Both the position numbers and the translations under genes were made by a program. Below the pieces are notes generated by a model. It saw only the letters and a program-made list of their open reading frames with translations, ran no database searches and was not told the origin of the DNA. Below are positions 24,691 through 36,330 of a stretch of DNA of 64,000 nucleotides, piece by piece; positions within the stretch are counted from its first letter, which is position 1; each line of letters starts with the position of its first letter. The stretch is from positions 268,281-332,280 of the forward strand of contig VXAA01004234.1 in the NCBI GenBank assembly GCA_013399115.1, read 5' to 3'. This DNA is from Anseranas semipalmata (taxonomy: Eukaryota; Chordata; Aves; Anseriformes; Anseranatidae).

Positions 24691-25546
24691 CTTTCCAAAA
24701 TTTCCTTAAACACCAACATTTCTGATTTCTAGGCATTTGACCACCACAGAAAGTGTGCATAACCCTGTCAGATAGCAGATGCATAAAGGTAAATTCCAGT
24801 GATGTAATGTCCTCTGAAACCAGGACAGCATAGTAAGAGAGAAGCCACCTTTTCCAATCCTTTCTTATATGAGTCCTTGGAGCCAGCATCCTATATATAT
24901 TCCTGAGTAATCTATTTGACTTCCCTGAAAAAGTTTAGTCCCTCAAATTCTTCCTTTTCATCTTAAAGATCTGCTCGTCCTCATTTCCTGCTCTGACAGC
25001 ATTAGCTCAAAGACTGATGGGAGACCAGAAAGCAGCTAATGATGTAAAGTTTCCTGGAAGAACTTTCTAAAACAGCCCAAGGACTGAGAAATTTGGATTC
25101 ACGTGGGCACGCAGTACAGCAGAAGCCTGGGTCACTAATCTTCCCTTTTATCAGACTACCTTTCAAGGGCTCCTTTCCAAGCAATGAGACGTAGCATTAG
25201 ACACCAGCATATACTTGCAGACACAGAGAAAGTGGGGTGGGTGCATGGAGGGGGGAAGGGAAGGAAAGTAATTTAGCATCTGGTGAAATGGATTGTGAAC
25301 ATACAGAGGATGTTATACTGTTAAGACTTCTCTCTGTCTCCCTTTCCCTCTCTCTCCTTCCTTTATTAAAGGCCTAGGCAATTTAAAAGTGGAGACAGTG
25401 TATCCCTCTTAATAGCGTTGCTGTTAATCTTCTCACCAGTCAGCTCTCAGCTCTAAGTATTGAACGCACAAAAACCCTCCTCCTGTCACCAGCTGTGGTT
25501 AGGGAGTGACTGTCCTCAGGGGCTCCAAGCCTGAAAAAAAAAAAAA
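24691..25546. other. Unique non-coding stretch ending in an A run at the gap
   Basis: No gene recognised. A pyrimidine-rich patch occupies about 25329-25366, and the last 13 bases before the N run are A. Confidence 0.4.
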
Positions 25547-25622
25547 NNNNNNNNNNNNNNNNNNNNNNNNNNNNNNNNNNNNNNNNNNNNNNNNNNNNNN
25601 NNNNNNNNNNNNNNNNNNNNNN
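25547..25622. other. Assembly gap, 76 N
   Basis: N run with A homopolymers on both sides (13 before, 18 after). The true sequence probably contains a long poly(A) or A-rich repeat that sequencing or assembly could not cross. Confidence 0.99.
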
Positions 25623-25642
25623 AAAAAAAAAAAAAAAAAATC

Positions 25643-28609
25643 ACCACTGAGAAAAGGCAATAACAGGAGTCTGTTGTTGTCTAACCTGCCATATAAATGA
25701 AACAATCAAAGAAGACAACAAAGGAAACTCCACTAACATCCAGAGGCAAAAGCAGTTTGCTGTAATATATCCTGGCTTGGAGAACTATTTTTAGCCAACC
25801 CCCTCTTTTTTTAACAGACTCACACAATCTCTTTCTAATTTTGATTAAGAGTGGAAAAAAAATGCTCAAAGAAGACAGGTAGGGAAAAAAGTGAAGTCAG
25901 TTACAAGAGAAAGCTAAATTAAAACAAATCCTTGTGTGTATATAAAGGATATAAACCAAAATTACTTTGAATATATAAATAAAAGGAGGTTCTCATATTA
26001 GTCCTGTTCAGTTCTCTGACAGACTCAGTGATTACTAGTATCTAATATTTGAATTGTGATAATATGTAGGTGTTAACAGCCTGGAACCCTGGTGTGCTGG
26101 GAACTGTGGCAGCATAAAAGAAAAAGATGGTCATGACCTCAAATTTATATATATATATATATTTACATAAACTTATTATTTCTATTTAATATATACAGAC
26201 ACATACCTGCACTTGTACAAACATGTACACATATGCAGAGTAAATGGTATATATGTTGTGTATACACTGCACGTTTAAATCATAATAATGAAATATAATA
26301 AAAATATTTCTGAGATTTGGGGTTAAGGGTTAATTTTGAGATTTCTGTTTCCAACCTTGGTTCCTAGGCCATGATTTTCTCATGTAGTTATGGATCTCCT
26401 GGGGTAAAAAATAAAAACAAAATAAAACACCAAAAAAACCACACAGATATCCCCCATTTACTGTCAAATCCTGAATTAGCAGCACTAGAGAAATGAACCT
26501 GTATAGTAGCTTAAGGCCATGTGAGTGATTTATGACTGGCACCCACAATCAACACCAGACTATCTGACCACAGTTAGAGCATTCAGCTGGTAGGGACAAT
26601 CCTTTAGTCCTGCCCCACCAATTATTTGCAATCTCAAGACTATCTAACACAACATGTATAAATGTCGTCACACCTAATGGTGTTTCTGTACAAATGTCAT
26701 CTAACTTTTAAAGAAAATATCTGCAACTGAGCCAGTTGTCTAGACTGCTTTTATAGTCTCTGGAAACAAGTGGCTACTTCTCGGGTGCTGTTCTTTTAAC
26801 CCAGTTAATTATCAATTCAGATGACTCCTTTTTAGAAGAAACAGAAGATACCCCAGAAGTATTATACCACCCCACAGATATATGGACATGATGCATTGTG
26901 TTTTGGCTGTACTTTGGTCCAGTTTCAATAGGTGATATGATTTGTATTTTCTAGAAAGATTATTTAAGAGCCTAGGGATTAAGCACATTCACAGGAAATG
27001 TGGTTTGAATGATACCAAGCTGAGGTTGACCACAGTGGTCTCCTTGCCAGAAAACAAAAACCAAGCTTCACTCATTAATGTCTCCAGCTTGAGGAGAAAT
27101 TACCTGGATCAGTAAGTTCATGGTGTCTAATGTACACCCCTGAACTGGCCTCTAAACTCTAGAGAAGGACATGGCTTCACCTGCTGTTAGCATTTCCCAC
27201 ACAACATATGTGCTTTCTGGATAGCCCTTTGGGGACATCTGACCATCTTCACTGCAAGTATAGGGAATATACACCCCTAAATTGGGCACTTTTTGTTGTC
27301 CCTTTGGAATCAAAACATGAAGTTTTATCCATTTATGCCCTTAGGTCTAGAGGTCATAGGTTCAATACCATGTAATGGCCACGAGCATAGTCATTACATA
27401 GCAAACTTTCAGTATAAATTCCTGTTAATTGGATAACAGCCCCAAGCAAAACACTAGTTATTAAGGAACTTTAAAAGTGAGTTGGCAGCTTGGAGCCATC
27501 AGCCCCTTAAAATCTACCAGCAATCTCCTGGAAAGTTATTTAACAAAAATATAGCTTTTCAAAAAAAAAAAAGAAAAAAAAAAAAGTTCCTGTTGTGCTG
27601 ACAGTCTTGGCTGAGAGCCAAAGCACTACAATGGTTTCCTTGCTGCTGGAAATAAAAATTGCTATCCACAACTGTGTCAGTACTTGGGAGAAATATTCCC
27701 TTGCTTTGTAAGAGGGTTCTAGAAGGTAACTGCACAGATTTCCACAGAAATACCTTCATATCAAAGACATCTTTTGTAAAGGGTCACTGCTAATTAATAG
27801 ATCAATTTTATTAAAGATGAACCCATTTTTGCTATGCCCAATGGGTAAATAGTGGGTATACCATCCACTCTAATATCCTCTATTAGTATGCTTATAGCCA
27901 TTTATAATTCAGAAGTCTCACATCCATGACACACTTATTCTTGTTATTAATCATTCATCAGCCTTTGATAAAATCTTGAGAAATCTATCCCCTTACATAA
28001 AGTGTGACCAACAGGTTGATAAATCAGGTGGTGTGACTGGAAAGCCAAGTTAGTGCTCTGTTTTTTTTTTTTTTTTTTATCTGCCCCTTTCCGAACCTTA
28101 AAAAATATATCTATAATGACTTCATTCTGGTAATGAATACAGTGTGCTCAAGCTGTAAAAGTGAAAAAAATAAGGCTCTTGAGAGCTTCTGTATGGAAGG
28201 CCAGTAAGCAAACCAAGAGAAAATAGGGAGGAGGGCAAGAAATACACTGCTATTGCAAGCATGGTGTGAATGGGTGTAAATAATTATGAGTGACTGAAAT
28301 TGTATTTAGGCTGTCTTTAAAGCAGGGCTATTAGAAAACTTGAAGCTGCTCTGGAGTCCTCAGAAGTGGCCACCCTCTGTCCTTCTGGTTCATGTCCGGC
28401 AGCTGGGCTTGGGGGATGTGGTAGCACTAACAAGGTGGGTCTGATGAGATCAGGAGTGGGAACTCACACTGCATTGGTTGTTACCAGGTGATTGAGATAT
28501 AAACGGTCACTTTGTCAAATGGGTTTGGAAGCCAAAGATGGATGGAAGAGGTGCATCCTCTCACTATATATTAACACATAAAGAAATTGATGTATCTGAG
28601 CCCTAATGG
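25643..28609. other. Unique AT-rich non-coding stretch
   Basis: No gene recognised. It contains an AT dinucleotide run (26145-26162), an A-rich run interrupted by one G (27560-27585) and a T run (about 28061-28079). Confidence 0.4.
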
Positions 28610-29100
28610 TCCAACGGGCCACCTTACCCAAGTCGATCGTTGAGGACTTACAAAGACAGCAAGTATTTACTGAATCCTACACCCACTTCCCCCTTTTATC
28701 TCCCAGCTGCGTCGAGATTTAAACACCATTTCTGCCAAGCATTCAACTTCTTGCTGTTAATTTCAAGGCCGGCTGACAGAGCTCAGCTTGGATCTCCTAC
28801 CCGTTGGGAGCCGATAAGCAGTTTACACTCACAGATCACACATAGCTGAGTGATGTTCAGAGACCCCCTTGTTCCCCCAGCCCCGCGCCCTGCGAAATGA
28901 CATTAGCGCTGGGTAATGATCTGTAAATGTGTCAGAACTGTGCCACCTAGTGACACCGCTGCCTAGTTCCTCTGGTGAAGTCACACTGGTTGCACAACAG
29001 CAAGCCGTAATATAATTAGTGCTAATTTGGTTTCTCGGTAGCTGGCTGCTGCTCAGTGCTCTGCTCAGCCCTCTCTGTCTCTCCAGAAGACTTTTCTTAA
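28610..29100. promoter_or_regulatory. Candidate conserved regulatory block
   Basis: Repeat-free, with higher GC than its surroundings and rare CpG-containing words for this window (TCGATCG, GCGTCGAG, CCCCGCGCCC, TAGCGC). It also has TAATTAGTGCTAATTTGG near 29013 and a CTCF-like site at 28938-28956. This combination suggests an enhancer or insulator element. A 69-codon open frame inside (28640-28849 +) has no recognised domain. Confidence 0.4.
28938..28956 (-). promoter_or_regulatory. CTCF-like binding site
   Basis: Read on the minus strand, GTGTCACTAGGTGGCACAG agrees closely with the vertebrate CTCF core CCACTAGGKGGCR, differing at the first base of the core. CTCF binds such sites to form insulators and chromatin-loop anchors. 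Occupancy cannot be judged from sequence alone. Confidence 0.5.
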
Positions 29101-29999
29101 CATAATAAGAGCTTCATTAGGGATTTGTTTCCTTTATTTTTGATTGTATAAGACAATGTTTTTCATTATTATTATTTTAATTGTTTTTATACCTTCTGCA
29201 TATCAGAGCAAATCTAAACTGCATGAAGACTTTTGCAGGAAGCAATCTCTTAATGAAGTGGGCTGGATTTTTTGTACCTAACAGCTAGAGCTGATTGGCA
29301 ATTTCTGGAGCATTTTTTTTCCCCATTAAATAGTACAAATTCCTTAATATAAGAACTTTTTACTTCCAACAAAGTTTCCATTTCCAAAAATTGTTGATAC
29401 TCATTTTCTGATTACCAATTCCTCCTGTTTCAAAGTCCTTTAAAGCGAAGTTCTGGGTTTTACTTGGAAATGTCTTTTTAAAAAGTGATGTATAGTGTAA
29501 AAAATGAAATGGAAGTAAACTATTCTGGTTGATCCAAATCAGTTTTGGGGAATCCTTACGTCTTAGTTTGTTGTTATTGTTGTTGCTGTTGCTGAGATTT
29601 TGTCTTTTGCTGTTAACACAGTACAAGAAAAGTTTAGATAGCTAAATATTTTTATTGGTTAAAAAAAAAAAACAACCTACTTCCAATTAACTTTCCTTAT
29701 AACAGTCAATGGCAGGAACATCAATGTGTACTGTGTAACTTACCCCATTTTTGACATGGTGCATTAGAGAGTACTGAAAGCTGGAACCCAGTGAAACGAT
29801 CAGACAGCAGATTTAAAATAAACAGAAGGTTGCACTTCTTTTTTCTTTGTTTGTGTTTTTCATTTGTTTTTGTTTTTGTTTTCCATTAAACACATAATCA
29901 CATTGCAGAAGTCATTGTCTTGAGATATTGTGGAAGCTTAAAGAATAAATCATTGAGGGAAAAAAAAAAAAAAAAAGAGACAAATTCATGAAGTCTAAA
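29101..29999. other. Unique AT-rich non-coding stretch
   Basis: No gene recognised. It contains a GTT trinucleotide run (about 29569-29592), an A run (about 29660-29672), a TTTTG-rich patch near 29860 and a 17-base A run near 29960. Confidence 0.45.
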
Positions 30000-30110
30000 T
30001 CACAGAATCATAGAATAATAAATAACCTAGATTTGAAAGGACCTCTGGAAGTCACCTGATCAAATACCCTGATCAGACTAGGGCCACCAAGTCTGTCCTC
30101 ATATTTCTGT
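30000..30110 (-). mobile_element. CR1 LINE 3' end fragment
   Basis: Begins with AATCACAGAATCATAGAATA, the complement of the CR1 3' terminal ATTCTATGATTCTGTG repeat. It continues with 'gaaaggacctctggaagtcacctgatcaaataccc', as in the CR1 3' UTR. Only about 110 bp remains, consistent with the strong 5' truncation usual for CR1. Confidence 0.85.
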
Positions 30111-30837
30111 GTCCTTAAGGTGTGTGGAAGGTAAATGGTGATTACCTGAGGTATCCCCAAATCTCAGTGATTAAATACTTGAGTGCTCTTGGAGCAGCAC
30201 AATGTCCAATCTTCAGATGGTCATATGCAAATATTGGGAATAATTTCCCATGAAACTCACTAATAAAAAAGCTGTATAAAAAAGCCAAAATGAAAATATA
30301 GATTGTTATAAACTTAGAATGTTTCTTATTGCATAAGTTGTATACAGCTAAAGGCAAACTTCTCTGCAGGAGCCAGTCACCCTTGACTCCTTTTATAGTC
30401 ATTGTAAAGAAATTGGCACTAGTAGGAGTGATTCATCTCAGCTTAGAGAAGACACCTAAAATAGGTCAGATGAATCACACCCTAGCAGAATCTCTTTCTT
30501 CGCTGACTATAAAGGAAATCTAAGATTACCTCTTTAAATTGCTCTTATTTTGGAATTTTTAACAAATTTCCTGTTTAAAACTTCTGTGGCTGAAATTGTC
30601 AAAATTGCCAAAATAACCGATTTCCCAGCATTAAAGATCATATTTCCAAATTTTGACCTGAAATATACTCAGTAAAAATTATTTATATTAAAAAAATAAA
30701 GAATGAAAAGGTGACATTAAGTTTAGCTATATTGATACACGTAGCTGGTTATTTTAACATGCCTTAATAATGCCTTATACTTGTCTTTTCCCATCAGCAG
30801 CTATCAAACTATTTTCCAAAGATGGTCAGCATCTTTA
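30111..30837. other. Unique AT-rich non-coding stretch
   Basis: Nothing recognised between the CR1 fragment on the left and the repeat cluster on the right. Two overlapping frames of 64-86 codons on opposite strands show no domain. Confidence 0.4.
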
Positions 30838-30877
30838 TCGCCATTTTTGAGACGTGGAAATTGTGGCACAGAAAGAT
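30838..30877 (-). mobile_element. MIR/L2-like relic abutting a CR1 end
   Basis: 'ATCGCCATTTTTGAGACGTG' followed by GAAATTGTGGCACAGAAAGA is a diverged 'cccattttacagatggggaaactgaggcacagagaga'. It ends at the CR1 3' terminus, so the CR1 probably inserted into this older element. Confidence 0.5.
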
Positions 30878-31680
30878 CACAGAATCATGAAAGAGGTGAT
30901 TGGAAGGGATACCTGGAGGTCCAGTCTCTCACCTGAAGCAGACTATTGCTGACACTAGATGAAATTGGCCGCGGTTTTGTCTAACGAAGTCTTGAAATCC
31001 CCCAAGGAAGGAGCTTCTGTGATTTCTATGGGCCTCGTTTCCAGTGCTGCATGGCCTCTTAGTGAAAAAAGTTTTACCGACATCCATTCTGAGCCTTCCA
31101 AGCTGCAATCCATGGGCTTGATTGTTTTATCTATTGTCAGTTTAGTTCTGGACTGTTGTGTCTGTAGCTACATGTTCAGTACTGTTACCAGGTTGCCCCT
31201 TAGACTCTTTTTTACCATACCGTGCAAGACCTGCCTCCGCAATGTCTCCTAGGAGGTCACTTACCCCCAGACCCTTATGATCTAGTAGCTGTCTGCTGGA
31301 CCCTTTCCACTGTGTCAACATCCCTCTTGAACTGGGAGTCCCAAATGAACACGTTATTACAGTTATGGATGCAGCAGTTCTAAGAAGAAGGGGATAATAA
31401 GTTCCCTCAGCCTTCTGGATATACTCCTGTGTGGGATACACTCATTCACAGTGTAGAAGTATGGGTTGCTTTATTCGTGATGACAGAACATTGCCGGTTC
31501 ATATGTAACCTGGTGACAACTGTGATCTTCCCATCACTTTAATCGGAGGCACTACTCAGCCTGTCACTTCCCGTGGGGTTATTCCACTCCAGGTGCAGCA
31601 CTTTGCACATCTCCTTATTGAACTGCAAGAAGTTTCTTTTGGCCCAGTTAAGTTTTCCATGTTTCTTCTGCATTAAAGCA
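30878..31680 (-). mobile_element. CR1 LINE, 3' portion (about 800 bp)
   Basis: Starts with ATCACAGAATCATGAAA (CR1 terminus, minus orientation). It then follows the CR1 3' region: the 'tctgctggaccctttccactgtgtcaacatccctcttgaa..gggagtcccaaatga' segment and further on 'ccaggtgcagcactttgcacatctccttattgaac'. All frames carry stops, so no protein is encoded. The 97-99 codon frames at 30959-31441 are accidental readings of this element. Divergence from the remembered consensus suggests an old copy. Confidence 0.85.
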
Positions 31681-31689
31681 CTGCCATTA

Positions 31690-32090
31690 GGTGTGTGTCA
31701 TGGAAGAAATTATACAATTTCCATCAGAAGAGAGAAGCAGCAATATATTTATTGATATAATGTTGTGATCTAACAAAACTTAATTGTAAATAAGACAGCG
31801 ACTTAACAAAATTCAAGATGGCAAGGTACACTTGATTATTTACTGCATAGGGGACAGGGTAAGTCAGACACATGGGGGAGATCCTCCTGTTGAGTCACAA
31901 GGTTCAGAGTGGACCCCCTTGCTTTCTAAGCTCCTTCAACTGAAGAGGTAAGGAGCCTAGGTGCAGCTGAATCCACTCCTAGACCCAGATTTAGTCAACA
32001 GTTTATGTCTAAGGATTATATGTGGACAATCAAAGATACAATCTTAGCAAAGGTTGCAAAGTTTAAAGGTATATCTCATCTGATCCTGTG
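31690..32090 (-). mobile_element. Possible solo LTR or unclassified insertion
   Basis: About 400 bp between two CR1 pieces that is not CR1. On the minus strand it holds an AATAAA signal (reverse complement near 31750) about 60 bases before a terminus-like ATGACA. The wording around 'ggagcctaggtgcagctgaatcc' is reminiscent of avian LTR or satellite-like repeats. No clear target-site duplication was found. Assignment is inference; it might be unique DNA. Confidence 0.3.
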
Positions 32091-32099
32091 GATCAGATT

Positions 32100-32540
32100 A
32101 TACTGAGGTCCTCTGAGTTGTCCCTTACCCATTCCTTTCTCGCTCTTGGATGCACTTCTTCCTACCAAGCTGTGTTGATTCACAGAGGTATGGAGCAGTC
32201 TTCACCTGTGAAAATTGATGCAGAAAAGGCATTGTGCACTTCAGCCTTTTCCTTGCTGCTGATAATTAGGTTTCTTCCTGTATCCAGCAGAGGACTTGCA
32301 TTTTTCCCAAACTTCCTTCTACTACTCGCACACCTATATATTCCCCTTTTGCTGCTTTTCTGAGGTAGTTCCAGCTGGGCTTTGGCCTTTTTTTTCTTTC
32401 ACCCCCAAGAGCCAAAGCAAAGATTTTTTTGCTCCTCCTTTGTTTCTTTTTCTCTTTTCCACTTCTTGTATGCTCCCTTTTGGCATTTTAGTTTTTCAGG
32501 AAGTTCCTTGATTAGCCAAGCAGGCCTGCTGGAGTTCTTG
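32100..32540 (-). mobile_element. CR1 LINE ORF2 fragment, broken
   Basis: On the minus strand, around 32190-32245, the reading EKAEVHNAFSASIFTGED can be seen. This is a variant of the motif lying between the endonuclease and reverse transcriptase domains of CR1 ORF2. The rest of the block (for example 'ttcaggaagttccttgattagccaagcaggcctgctgg', plus strand) matches the same linker region. Frameshifts and stops break it. The reverse transcriptase part expected at lower coordinates is missing, so this is either a deleted copy or a separate insertion from the 30878-31680 piece. Confidence 0.7.
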
Positions 32541-33460
32541 CTCTATCTGAACAAATAGAGCATTCATTTCAATATTCTTTGCAATTTTTCTTTAAAAGTA
32601 TGTCAGCTCTCCATAGCACCTCTCCTTTTTCTGGAGGATTCTGCATAGCAGTTTCCACTGACCTACTCTGGTCTCTTGAAGTTTACTGTCCTGACTCTGC
32701 ACCCACCTTCCCAAGCATTCCTCCAGATCCTGCAGCGTTGCTGGGCCACTGCTGTCCACACAACCATCCGTGGCCGTATTCACCACCAGATCTTCCCTAC
32801 TGATGAGCAGCACGGCTAGTAGAGCACTACCCTTGTTTGGCCTTTCTAGTATTTATATCACAAAACATCTTATCCAAGGCCACCCAGAGCCAAGAATAGA
32901 ATCTTTGTTGTTGTTGTTGTTCATTTGTTTGTCTTTTGTGCAGTATTAAATGAAAATGTTCTATAAACATGTGCAAGCAATGGGGAGATCGAAAGTCTCT
33001 GAAGATGTGTTCTCATCTTTGTGCCTTATTCACTAAAGAAGATGGTTAAAAAACATCTTATCTTACTAGGGAAAAATAGCTATGTATTTGCCAAGGTCAG
33101 CAAGATGCAGAGATTTGCTGAGGGCTATATTCTCCTCTCTGATCCATTCTGCCAATTTCCACTTCATATTCAGCAATCTGTCCACACATGGGCCTCCTAA
33201 GGATGTCAGCAAGAATTCCACAACCACAAGAGAAGATCTGGGCCCTTCAAAAGTTAGTTGCTTAAGTTAAAACTGCCCCAGGGCAACTTTGACTTATGTA
33301 TTTGGTTCCTTTTGATAAAATTATACGTATTCATAAGCTGCTATTTTATCTGTCAGGACAGAAAAAGTGTAAATAAAAAGAAGATAGGGTTGGAATGGGT
33401 TGCTTGGGTCACTGGGTCTAGGTTACCCTTTATCATAGACAAGCATATTACATAGTGCCT
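32541..33460. other. Non-coding stretch, possibly more degraded CR1
   Basis: The first 250 bases might be a continuation of the degraded CR1 ORF2, but I cannot align them. A TTG run lies at about 32907-32930. No gene recognised. Confidence 0.35.
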
Positions 33461-33650
33461 TTTATAATGTTATCAAGTCCCATCTTTAAACAAGCTAGAT
33501 TTGTTGTGTCCTAGTGGTCTTACCAGAGTTTCATTTCTTTAGTGGTTGGAAACCTAATTTCTATCCTAAAATCAGTGCTCGCTTGTTTGTAAGCAGTAGT
33601 TCCTTTGCCAGTTTTGTCCATGTCTAAATAGCTTTTCTCCCTCCTGTCTG
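33461..33650 (-). mobile_element. Old CR1 LINE 3' region fragment
   Basis: The sequence 'tttataatgttatcaagtcccatctttaaacaagctagatttgttgtgtcc' and the later 'gtggttggaaacctaatttctatcctaaa' and 'aatagcttttctccctcc' match an older CR1 subfamily 3' UTR as I remember it. The terminal repeat is not visible, so it is an internal or eroded piece. Confidence 0.6.
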
Positions 33651-34420
33651 CTTATTCTCTTCTCTCCTCTGTTAACTTATTTCTTCAAAGATTTCTTTGT
33701 AAAGCTAATATGGTCTTGCTCTTCTTGTCTCTTTACACACGATGGGGTTTCCATTCTTATCTACTTTTCATTATTATCTACAATGGCCTCCTTTCCATTT
33801 CCTCCAATATGAATTTTTTTAACCTGTGCAGACAAATGATGAAGCCTTGTCCTTCTTAAAACATGTTAAAAGTCTTTCTGAGCAATCCACCCCTAACTAA
33901 GCCCTTTTAAATACTTACACCTTTTTATTGCCAATCAGTATAATTGCTACCCCTTTGTCTTTCTCTAAGTACATTTCTGACCACATGCTTGCCCAGACCT
34001 TTTACTTTGCCTTCTCTAGGAGCACTCATCCTACCAATTTTTTTTCCTTTGCTGATCTATAGTTAACAAAACAAAGCGCATACTGAAAAACTGTAACAAC
34101 AATCAAAACAGAAACAAACCAATATGAATTATAATTGCATATTTTAGTCACTGTAGTCCTGATCATCCCCGAGATTCTTCTTTGTTCATTGCAATCCTTA
34201 CCACTGCTTTGAATTAGATCAGAAGCTCTTTGGATACAGCTTTGCTTGAAGACACAGCTATGATTCTGTAAAGATTATAATATTTTACATATTAGTTAAT
34301 GCTAAGGTGTGCCTTCTCTGGTATCTGTTATCCAGATTTGGCCTAAACTGAACCTTTTAGAGAAGGAGAAGAGACTGTGTTCAGCCAGCATGGGGATGCC
34401 AACCTTTCCTGAAAGAAGCT
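33651..34420. other. Unique T/C-rich non-coding stretch
   Basis: No gene recognised. The plus strand is pyrimidine-rich, increasingly so toward 34420. Confidence 0.4.
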
Positions 34421-34860
34421 TTATTGCTGCCATCTCTTCAACTTCTTCCTCCTTCTTCCTTGTTCTTTGTGAGCTGTTCCTCTGCCCCAGATCTTGGTGC
34501 TTTCTCCACATCTGTACCTCTCCCTTTGAATTTCCCAGCCCTACCTTTCCCCATCTCCTACCCCCATGTCCCTGCCTCCTCAACACCTTCGCACTGCTGC
34601 TGCCTTTTCTGCCCAGTACTCTTTCCTAACTTTGAGATCTTTCCCTTCCTTGAACTGCTGCTGTTTTCTCCTTGCCCTCGGTTCACCAGCTGCCAGGTTC
34701 TTGTTTACCCATTTCTCCAGACCTCGCAGCTTTCTTTCTTCCTTTCCAAACTTTCTCTGCATCTTTGTCTCCCCCTTCAATACCCACATTTTACTTTCTT
34801 CTGCTTCTCTCAAACCGATCCCTTATTCTACCACTATCTCAGTGGTTTGGAGCCCATGTT
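34421..34860 (+). repeat. Pyrimidine-rich low-complexity region
   Basis: About 440 bp in which the plus strand is dominated by C and T. Stop codons need purines, so all three plus frames stay open for long stretches. The 210-codon frame at 34424-35056 is a by-product of this, not a gene. The complementary strand is correspondingly Lys/Glu/Arg-rich. Confidence 0.75.
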
Positions 34861-34886
34861 TACATCTATTCTGCTTCTACTTATTG

Positions 34887-34923
34887 TGTATATATATACA
34901 CACATATATATATGCAAATATAT
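34887..34923 (+). repeat. TA-rich dinucleotide repeat
   Basis: Interrupted (TA)n with CACA insertions; simple sequence. Confidence 0.9.
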
Positions 34924-35689
34924 AATGCAATATGAACAGTGCTTTTCGTTTACCCACTTTCTCACTGCTGTGCCTCAGTGGCTGAAAACTAGTGAGCTAG
35001 AAGTTGTTTTATGCCCTGAAAAGGTTTTCAAGCTTTCCATATTTTTATTTTTTTGAAAACTACCTCTTACTCACTACTGAACTACTGACACAATAGCCTA
35101 GGGAGATGTCTCTTCAAGGCTTGGCTCGGAAATACAGAACCCAAGACAGTGATAAAAATGGCAACTCTCCCACCACACAGAAGGCAGAGAGATGTTTATA
35201 GGAGCAGCTGTAATTTGGTCAGGGTTCCAGTGTTTAACTTCTCATGCAGCTCATGAGAAACACCAAAGGCTCTTTCACCAAGGATCTCAGTGCACACTGT
35301 TTTTTGTTCTTTGGCAGAGTCTGAGACCCCGACCAAGTCTGGGATTCATCACACTGAGCACTGTTCAAGCAACCTATGGTGAAGGCGAGGCTCTGCCACA
35401 AACAGCTTACACTCATTTAACACATTAAGCCCTTTGCCAACGTAACGCCGGTTGTAGAAAGTGGTGGTAGAGCCCTCCCAACAAACAAGGAGACAAGAGC
35501 ACTGTCTGAAATCTTTTCATGTCTCTTCTCGTGGTTCTTCCACCCAATGGGGTTCAGCAATGGAAATGACAACTCCACAGCCCCAGACAGCATGGCTACA
35601 GGTCACATGGGGAATGAAGAGGAACAGGAGGTGTTATTTACATGTCAAAATAACTGATGTGAACATTCCTGTGACTACATCAAAGGAAC
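34924..35689. other. Unique non-coding stretch
   Basis: No gene or repeat recognised. A 123-codon plus frame (35461-35832) has no recognised domain and runs into the candidate conserved block. Confidence 0.4.
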
Positions 35690-36330
35690 TTCTTATTATC
35701 TTTGTTATTAAATGCTTCTGCGTTGTTAAGAAGGGGAGCAGGTTAATTGGAAAAATTATGTTTAAACTTTATAAACAGAGCAAGCATGAAACCCATAATT
35801 TTAATAAATGTTATCGTGTCTCCTGGATCTAATAGATCTTAACTGATGCACAGTATCATTAAGTTTAATTTAAGAAACTACCCCTAGAGAGGTTTTTTAA
35901 ATCAATTGGAGGCATGTTCTCAAGCAATGTTAGAAATATTTGATTCACCCACATCGTCATCACTGAGCCAGTTTCCTGAGTAAAGCAGCAGAGGAGAATA
36001 TGCCACTTTACTATCTCATCTTTCATATTAAAGGAAATGGAAAGCTTTTTTTACCCAATATATTAAAATATCAAGTCATCCATCAGTACAATTCAGTCAC
36101 CTCTGAAGCAGCTGTTTAATAGTGCGGTGCAATGTTGCACTCAGGGACATATTAACTAGATCCAAATAAATTATTGCATGAAATTAACCCTTTTTCTGAA
36201 AATGAGTAACAAATGAAGTTGTGTTTCTCTAGGATACTGCTGCTTCATAAAACTTTAAAGAACAGCATAGCCAGACTTTATGCTATTCACTTTAACCACT
36301 CAGTGAGCATTTAGGAGATAAGATTGTCCA
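35690..36330. promoter_or_regulatory. Candidate conserved non-coding element
   Basis: About 640 bp, repeat-free and AT-rich, with many specific-looking factor words: TTAATTGGAAAAATTATG, TAAGTTTAATTTAAG, TTATTGCATGAAATTAA, and the inverted pair GTGCAA-TG-TTGCAC (36127-36140), which resembles a C/EBP site. It is bounded on the right by non-conserved DNA and a young CR1. Regulatory function is inferred from texture only. Confidence 0.35.

Noticed and set aside
25499..25705. Frames on both strands across the 76 N gap
   Set aside because: Created by N and flanking A runs.
27359..27370. GGTTCAATACCA, similar to a tRNA B box (possible tRNA or SINE)
   Set aside because: No matching A box or cloverleaf arms upstream; a single 11-12 base match is expected by chance.
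30959..31441. 97-99 codon overlapping frames
   Set aside because: Accidental readings of the degraded CR1 copy at 30878-31680.
34424..35056. 210-codon open frame on the plus strand
   Set aside because: It lies in a C/T-rich tract where stop codons are rare, is Ser/Leu/Phe/Pro-rich in every frame, and other plus frames are open too.
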